Of a stretch of DNA of 64,000 bases, positions 57,850-64,000 are shown piece by piece. The notes under the pieces were generated by a model. That model had not been told where the DNA came from and searched no databases. It saw only the letters and a list, made by a program, of their open reading frames with translations. The stretch spans positions 1 to 64,000 of the forward strand of contig MEDY01000183.1 in NCBI GenBank assembly GCA_001724265.1, given 5' to 3'. This stretch comes from Rhizaria sp. SCN 62-66. Lineage: Eukaryota > Rhizaria, unplaced. Position 1 is the stretch's first letter. Each line of letters opens with the position of its first letter. A program made the translations under genes and the position numbers.

Positions 57850-60800
57850 TTGTTGCTGTTGTTGTTGCTGTGGGCCGTACTGTTGCTGAAGATGGGTCTG
57901 GTGCGGAAACTGGTTTTGAGCTGGGCCGTAGACTGTGCCGGTGTTGATAGCGTTGCCATTGTTGAGATTGTTTCTAACACTGTGAACATGACTTACGTTT
58001 GCCTTCAGCTGCATTTGATCCTGGTGCTGGTAGTGTTTCTGCTGATGCTGCTGCTGTTGCTGTTGATGCAGGTACAGCGTTTGCGGCGGTGTGTCTCTCC
58101 CAGTCGGCGCAGACGTAGCAGCAGATGCGGCTCTCGGTGCAGACTCGCCCGACGGCGCCGCCAGCAGCGCCGCAGCAGCTGTGGCAAGAGCAGCCAGCCG
58201 GGGGCTCACAGTGCTGGGCTGGGCGCCGGCGCCGTTCGCAGCGGGGGCAGCGTCCATGGCCACCGAGCTGCGCGGACTGTTCGTCGCGCTCACGTGCGCT
58301 AAGTGTGGCTTCGGCTGCAAAACCGGTGACGAGATCTTGGACTGAACCACCGGCGAGTACATCGAGTCAACACCGCTCGCAGTGACAGCGCGCTCGAACG
58401 CGCTGACGTCTGCGAGCCCGCCGGCGCGGGACAAACCCTTCTGCACCACTGACTGTGCGCAGGGGCGGCTTAACTTTTCGATCTCGCGCTCGAGCCACGC
58501 CTCAGTGTGCTGACGCCACGACTGCGCATCGCCCCACATGTGCCCACCGTTCCCACTCGCAGAAGCACTCACATGCATGCTGTTGTTGTCGTCGCTCATT
58601 GCAATCACCGCTCCGTTGCCATTGCTACAAGCGCGAGCGGAGGACGCGTTGCTATCACCCGCGCTGCTGTGGGCAGTCGCGCTGCCGAGCTTGCCGCTGC
58701 TTTCCTCGTCGTCAAGTGCGCTCACAATCGCGCCGTTGGACGCCGACCTGTTTCCCAACGGCATTGAGAACAACGGCGACGACGCACGTGTGCCCTGCGC
58801 TCGCGGCGTTGCAGACGTCATGTGCGCAGCAGCGACCCAGAAGGGCTGCGGAAGGAGCGCAAAGGCGGCGCCGGCCCCGTCCGCGGTCCTGGTCCCGTCG
58901 TCAAGTGATTGGGGACTGTGGGGCAAGAGCGGGGCAGCGCCGCTAAGCACGACGCGCATGGCGTGTTGCAGCGCGCCAACAATGGCGCACTGACAAGGGC
59001 TCGCTGCAGATGTTGATAGTGCTTGCTGTAGCTGCTGTGTGCCGGCGTTGCAACTTAAACAGCTGACAGTAGCACTGTTGTTGTTTAGCGCCGCGGGAGC
59101 TACAGAATCGGTTTGCTGCTGTTGTTGTTGTGGGACTTGAGAGAGAGACGCTAACATTGACTGTGAAAACGCCGCGGCAAACGCACCCTCTGAGGGAGTT
59201 CGAACCCCAATCGGGACACTGGGCAGGTAGCCGTCACGGGCAAGCGCGGCCTCGACCTCACCACCGACGTGGTGTAAGTACCCCCTTAAACCCTCCGTAA
59301 CCGCAGCGGCAAGCCTCTGTGCGTGGAACGCCGACAGGACCGACACGGACAGCGTGGCCACAGCTGAGCTAGCAGCAGCGGCAGCACATGGGCTGGCGGC
59401 ATCGACAGCCTTGGTGGCGTTGGTAACGCCCGCACTGGACTCAGATGCATCGCCATCGTGTGAGCGTGACGGAGGCAGCGCCTGTGCGGACTGCTGTTGC
59501 AGCCACAGTGGCTGCGCAGACAGCATTCGCGCCTGTGCCTGTGCCTGTGCCTGCGACAGCGGCATCGCCTGCGACGACGACGACGACAACGACGACGACG
59601 GTGCCTGCGTTGGCGACGACACGTCGTCGGCGGCGGCCGCGTTGTCCTGGTCCTGGAAGCGCGCGTCGGCCAGCGCGCAGTTGAGCCGCTTCTGCGCGCC
59701 CGTCAGAGCGGCACGCGCGCGCTCGGCGACCTCGGCAGACACGGACACGGACAGGGACGCGTGCGCGGTCGCAGTGGCGGCGGCGGCGCGCTGGCTCGGC
59801 CGGAGCCTCCGCCGGGTCTGCGGTGACGACGTGGTCGTGACTGTGGGCGCGGCTGTGGCGATGGCAGGAGAAGCGGCGGCGGCGGCGGCGGCGGCCGGGA
59901 AGGTGATCACGGAGCCTGCGATTGCGGCGGCAAGCGACGGGATGAACGACACGGACATGGCGGTGGCGACGGGCGTGGACACCGAGGTCGACGCGGACGT
60001 AGTGGACGCGGTGTGGTGCACGGCGGGCGAGGCGACCGTGGGCAGTGGGATGCCAGTGAGCGAGGGCGTGGCCGTGGGCTGCACGCACAACGAGAGCCCG
60101 GTCCCAGCACTAACGCTGGCGCTACCAGGAACGGGGTGGCACAGCGTAGAGCTGCCGCTGCCCACAGCGGCCGGGGCGGCGTCGCCGCTCGCGCGCTGGC
60201 TCGCGCGGGCACTTGCGCTGATGTTGATATTAAAGTTCGCGTTGGCCGCCGCTTGAGCCACATTTGCAGTGCCGCCGCTGCGGTGGTCGTCGAAGAAGCG
60301 GAAATCGTCCGATTCGAGGCTCCCCAGCACGACAGTCGTTTGGCTATCGCCGGCCTCAGCGCTCACGCTCGCGCTCGCGTTAGCCGGTTGGTTCGCGTGT
60401 GAGTCCCCACCAGTACCGTGGCTGAAGCTCGTGACGGCAAGGGCCGCAGACGAGGCTGCCGGGGGTCGCTGTTGTTGCGAGTGCGACCGCGGCCACATCG
60501 GCTGCTGCAGCTGGTCGTTGTTGGGGGAGGGCTGCGGCTGACGCGCGTACGGCAACGCGGCAGCAGCAACCTCACTCGTCGTCGCCGTGCCATGAATGAC
60601 TGCGGCGTTATGATATCCGTTCAGACTAACTCCAGCGCTCGCAAACCTGTTACCGCCGGCGTTGCTGATCAGCGCCAAAAACAACCCTGTCGTCGCCGCA
60701 GCCGTGCCCGCCGGGGCCCGCGCCGAGTCTGTGGGGGCCGGACCGGCGGCGTCGAGCGGCAGCAGCGGCAGCGGGGCGGGAGCGTGGGGCGCGTGCGCGG

Positions 60801-61008
60801 CCCACGGCGGCGACGGCTCGGGCGATGGGTCCAGGCCTGGCAGCCGGGCGTTCGCGGAAAGGGTGCGCGGGGCAGCCGAGGCGGTGGCAGCGGCTGCAGC
60901 GGCGGCAACGGCGGCAGCGGCGGCGAAATTGGCCGAAACGTTTGCATTGGTCGGGGAGGTGGCCTGGCCAACGAGGGGCGCTCCAGGGGTAGCGTCTTGA
61001 TGTGACAT
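55573..61008 (-). CDS. Gln-rich AT-hook protein with two in-frame TAGs
   Basis: One long minus-strand frame from ATG at 61008 (MSHQDATPGAPLVGQ) to TAA at 55575-55573, 1811 residues if TAG is read through. TAG codons at 56568-56566 (codon 1481) and 56199-56197 (codon 1604) both lie in Gln-rich sequence: LQQQ-TAG-QHAK and PQQH-TAG-QYHTQQQQ. I translated the stretches on both sides and found no TAA, TGA or frameshift. Features: Ala/Ser-rich first half, a conserved-looking helical piece ending EKLSRPCAQSVVQKGLSRAG, pure poly-Gln of about 24 at nt 57799-57870, an AT-hook-like basic patch GAGRPRGRKS near residue 1270, and a Gln/His-rich C-terminus. No family is recognised. By composition it resembles transcriptional co-regulators; nuclear localisation is inferred. 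An alternative splice to 53410 is possible. The start is the first ATG after a change to non-coding composition. Confidence 0.7.
57799..57870 (-). repeat. CAG/CAA repeat encoding poly-Gln
   Basis: About 16 uninterrupted CTG units (plus strand) followed by mixed CTG/TTG, read as CAG and CAA on the minus strand, giving about 24 consecutive Gln. Confidence 0.9.
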
Positions 61009-61823
61009 GAGCGGTACACCACCGGAAACAACGCAGGCGTGCGTGATGCGGTCAGAAAGGCGGTAATTGGGCGGTATGACCGAGTGTAACAAGGCGGTGA
61101 CGACGCCAGCAAGAGTTGCAAGAGGAGACCTGTCACAACGGACTGTGAATGTCCACAAAAGGCGCGGTCAAAGTGTCGTCTTGTGCAAATGCGCAAAATA
61201 ACCTGTAAAAGTAACGGTTAAACGCTGTACCCGCGTAAATATGTGGTTTTTGATCTAAATAAGGTCTTTACAGATTGGGAGAGAGGAGAATTGGGAATGT
61301 GGTGGACGGTTATCGATGAATCTAGACGCGTTGATTGAACTGTGCATACCGTCATTCAAAGACTTTCAACCGCAATGGAATTAAACATTATGCAACTCTA
61401 ATGTGCATTTAATATAATACATGTTTGTTATTTCGATTGTACTGGTTGTAAGGGCCTGTGGGGACAGTCCCAGAAGGGGGTAAGCCACAGTCCAAATTCC
61501 GGCCAAAAGTCCAAACTGGAAAACAACATGTGGCGGAAACGACAAATACCGATTTATCACCTTATCGTACTCGCGAAAATTGAAATATGTAAATTTACCA
61601 TAAATAAATCACTGTATTAGGTACTATATCAAGAATTTAGTTGAATTTGCCTCTTTTTTCGCCAGCAAAATGTCAGCTAAAGTCAATGTTTCTTCCTGCA
61701 TCAGTCACTTTTATCGGACGCAAGCTTACACTCGAATCCACCAAATGAGTGCACTGAATTGAGATTGCACCGTCTGATACACAATAAACACACAATTCCT
61801 AGTGGTTACGCAGCTGTCGTTGT
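61009..61823. other. Intergenic between two minus-strand genes
   Basis: The 3' region of the pseudouridine synthase and the 5' region of the Gln-rich gene. 61009-61160 is still moderately GC-rich and open in frame with the downstream gene but has no earlier ATG, so it is treated as leader. 61160-61750 is AT-rich with no gene seen. Confidence 0.45.
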
Positions 61824-64000
61824 TCACAAATACGCCGGTAAGTTTACCGTCCCTTCTGCCCCGGCAGCCACATCGCCGACCGCAGCGCCCCCGGTGACGG
61901 CGGCGACCGACGCCTCGGCTGCAGCGCCGCGCCGCGCCTGGGCCCTGCGCGCGCTCTGGTAGTATGCGCGCCCCCACTGCGGCAGCTTGACCTGGTACGC
62001 CCAGCCCTGGCCCTCGTACTTGAGCGCGTGCAACCAAATCATCTCGCGGAACGGGTCCACGGGCAGGATGGCTGGAATCACGCCGCGGTCCACACGCTGC
62101 TCACAGTCGCTGTCGTCTTTAACGTCGCCCTCGGCGGCAGCAGACGCGGTGGGGAACGTGGAGCCACAGCAGCCACTCGCGGGGACCGTGGGGGGCTCGC
62201 GGGGGCCCCAGCGGGCGAACTCGGCCTCTGCACTCCCAGCCTCGTTAGTATGGGAGGACAGAGCGCGGGCACTCTCGCTCGCACTTGCGACGTTTGCACT
62301 GTCGCCATTCAGAGCATGCTGCTGCTCTTGAGACTGTTGCTGTGGCTGCGAATGTGTCTGCGCCAGTGTCTGCGGCTGCGGCGGTGAGCGCACGAAGTGG
62401 AAGCGGTCCTGCCACACGTCATAAGTGATGTCGCGGCACGGCAGGCAGTGCGGCGCGCGCGCCTGGCGCCACAGCCCGCGCAGGCGCGCGTCGCTCAGCG
62501 CCGCGCCGCCGCCGGGGACGACGGTGGCGCCCGCCATGGTGCCGGTCATTGCAGCCGTCGCAGTCGCCGCCGTGCAAGTTGTCGTTGCATCCGCATCTGC
62601 AGCATCTGCAGCATCTGTCGTGTTCGCGGTCACCAACGCGCTATCGCCGCTGATCGCCTGCGCAGCCTCGGCACCCGCCTTGGTACTATCGCGTGGCGCG
62701 AGGTCCTCCGCGCCGGCCCAGCATTCGGCGGTGCTCTGGCCGCCGCCATAGCGCTCGTCGTTGCCGATGGGGTGTCCGAGCCAGAGCAGGTGGACGCGGA
62801 TCTGGTGCGTGCGACCCGTGCAAGGCACGCAATGCACCAGAGACGTGTCCGTCACGGGGTCGTACGACAGCAGCCGAAACAGCGTCAGAGCAGGCTTCGG
62901 CTCCGCCAGCGGCAGCGACGCCAGACGGGACATGATCAGCCGGGCCGCGTCCGGGGCGCCTGCGCCGCCGGAGGCGTCCGGGAGGGGCGAGAAGTGCGGG
63001 GAGTCGGTCGGCGCGAAGACAGCGCTGAGACTGGCCGAGGCGGCGGCGGAGTCGCAGTCAGCGCCGGCGGTCGCGCTCAGCAGCAGCTGCTGCACGCCGG
63101 CGCCGTCGCTGCTCTCCCCGTCGCCGTCGCCGTTGCCTTCGCCTGAACCAGCCGCCGCAGTCGCACCAGAGCCAGAGCCAGCGCCAGAGCCAGAGCTGGC
63201 GTCCTTAACCTGACCTTTCTGCTGCAGCTTCTGCATCTGCTGCTGCTTCTTCATCTGCCTCCTGCTGACGGCGCCCACCTCAGCCCCCGCCCCGGCGGCG
63301 TCCGCGCCCGCGCCCCCAGCGGTGCCACCCGCAGTGTTTTTAGCGTAGAGTGCGATGGCGGCGACGGCGACATTGTGCGCGGCCTTGGCCTGCTGCACGA
63401 CGGCCGCGCGGCCCATCCCGGCGGCGCCGTTGGCGCGCACCAGGTCAGCCAGCGAGCCGGCGCCGTAGAGTCCGTACTTGGCCGAGGCCGTGGCCACAGG
63501 CAGGGTGACCGAGATCTCCCACACGGGCGCGCCGGCCTCGGGGCTGTGGGCGGATCCGCCCGCCTCGCTACTATGGGGCAGCCACGGCCACGCGTTGGCC
63601 TTGTCGCCTCTGGTGACGCTCGTAGTGCTGCCAGTGGTCGAGCTGACAGAGTTGACAGCCGTGGGCCGGTGGAGCTTCTTGACGCGCACGCCCTCACTCA
63701 CCTCCTGGCCTACGGCGCCGCATAGTGACGAGGGGGGGGTCGCGGGCACGCCCGGCGTCGGCGCCCTGGCCTTGTCCTGGAGCTCCCAGTGCTCCTGCAG
63801 CGTCGCCCACGTCGCGGGCAGCACGGCGGACCGCGCGAGCTGCGACAGACACTGGCGGCGCTGCTGCGAATGCAACTGCGAATGCTCCTCCGACTGCGGG
63901 CAGCAGCACTCAGCTTCCAACTCAGACGCGGACTGGGCCGGCGACGGTAACTGCGGCAGTGAGCAGGGACACGGCAGCGCGTGCGCCTCGTAGAGCGAGC
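61824..64000 (-). CDS. RPUSD2: RPUSD2/Rib2-type RNA pseudouridine synthase, C-terminal part (partial)
   Basis: Converts uridine to pseudouridine in RNA (RluA family). The frame enters from the right edge and ends at a TGA at 61826-61824; 725 codons are visible and the start is outside. The family's C-terminal substrate motif [20 protein letters not shown], followed by GNDERYGG, lies at about 62760-62830, and [10 protein letters not shown] precedes it. The RPUSD2/Rib2-specific tail is recognisable: a [18 protein letters not shown] segment and, at the end, [20 protein letters not shown], matching the family's MFLHALRY-x-G-x-G-(F/W)-x-Y. The catalytic HRLD motif should lie upstream, beyond the window. 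Ala, Gly, Ser and Gln-rich insertions separate the conserved blocks, making it much longer than usual. Whether it also carries the deaminase domain of yeast Rib2 cannot be seen here. Confidence 0.88.
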   Translation of the reverse strand, partial: SLYEAHALPCPCSLPQLPSPAQSASELEAECCCPQSEEHSQLHSQQRRQCLSQLARSAVLPATWATLQEHWELQDKARAPTPGVPATPPSSLCGAVGQEVSEGVRVKKLHRPTAVNSVSSTTGSTTSVTRGDKANAWPWLPHSSEAGGSAHSPEAGAPVWEISVTLPVATASAKYGLYGAGSLADLVRANGAAGMGRAAVVQQAKAAHNVAVAAIALYAKNTAGGTAGGAGADAAGAGAEVGAVSRRQMKKQQQMQKLQQKGQVKDASSGSGAGSGSGATAAAGSGEGNGDGDGESSDGAGVQQLLLSATAGADCDSAAASASLSAVFAPTDSPHFSPLPDASGGAGAPDAARLIMSRLASLPLAEPKPALTLFRLLSYDPVTDTSLVHCVPCTGRTHQIRVHLLWLGHPIGNDERYGGGQSTAECWAGAEDLAPRDSTKAGAEAAQAISGDSALVTANTTDAADAADADATTTCTAATATAAMTGTMAGATVVPGGGAALSDARLRGLWRQARAPHCLPCRDITYDVWQDRFHFVRSPPQPQTLAQTHSQPQQQSQEQQHALNGDSANVASASESARALSSHTNEAGSAEAEFARWGPREPPTVPASGCCGSTFPTASAAAEGDVKDDSDCEQRVDRGVIPAILPVDPFREMIWLHALKYEGQGWAYQVKLPQWGRAYYQSARRAQARRGAAAEASVAAVTGGAAVGDVAAGAEGTVNLPAYL

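Noticed and set aside
59187-59212. tRNA T-arm-like GTTCGAACCCC
   Set aside because: Lies inside coding sequence and I could not find matching D-arm, anticodon arm or acceptor stem.
59354-60256. 300-codon plus-strand open frame
   Set aside because: Antisense to the Gln-rich gene and Ala/Asp-rich only through complementarity with its Ala/Ser codons.

Overview
The window is nuclear DNA of a flagellated, intron-bearing protist that I cannot name to species. Exons are very GC-rich and full of Ala, Ser, Gly, Gln and Asp runs. Introns (about 100-280 bp) and intergenic DNA are AT-rich, with T-rich introns on the coding strand. A recognisable IFT25 gene implies cilia. I see no prokaryotic features, transposons, CRISPR arrays, rRNA genes or convincing tRNA genes. 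One ambiguous base sits in a poly-C tract at 11534.

Layout, left to right: the 5' part of ribosomal protein eL32 (minus); a CHD1-type chromatin remodeller in six exons (609-9429); a small secreted or anchored Cys-rich protein (10218-11074); a giant rhomboid-like membrane protein (12775-21146); two Ala-rich AT-hook proteins (21645-25534 and 26076-30413); RNase H2 catalytic subunit A (minus, 30710-31795); a giant Gfo/Idh/MocA-type protein with an N-myristoylation-like start (32332-39263); a single-pass EGF-like surface protein (39937-43632); IFT25 (minus, 44532-45417); a PH / FYVE-like / C2 / MCTP-type membrane tether (45955-50649); WDR5 (minus, 50961-52585); a 3 kb AT-rich stretch without recognised genes; a Gln-rich AT-hook protein (minus, 55573-61008); and the C-terminal part of an RPUSD2/Rib2-type pseudouridine synthase running off the right edge (minus).

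The main discovery candidate is a change in the genetic code. Four long reading frames are interrupted only by TAG, six times in all, and continue in the same frame with the same protein character. Two of the TAGs sit inside Gln-rich, CAG-rich tracts. All 13 genes whose ends lie in the window can be read to TAA (7) or TGA (6), and none needs TAG as its stop. The simplest reading is that UAG is a sense codon, most likely glutamine, with UAA and UGA kept as stops. A second genome-wide trait is the 5' splice site: 11 of 13 inferred introns start GTACG rather than GTAAG.

The genes are not an operon or pathway cluster. CHD1 (reader of H3K4 methylation) and WDR5 (subunit of the H3K4 methyltransferase complex) are functionally related but about 40 kb apart. 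Homopolymer-rich insertions inside otherwise conserved domains (CHD1 chromodomain 1, WDR5 blade 6, the rhomboid core, the Rossmann protein, RPUSD2) are a constant theme.
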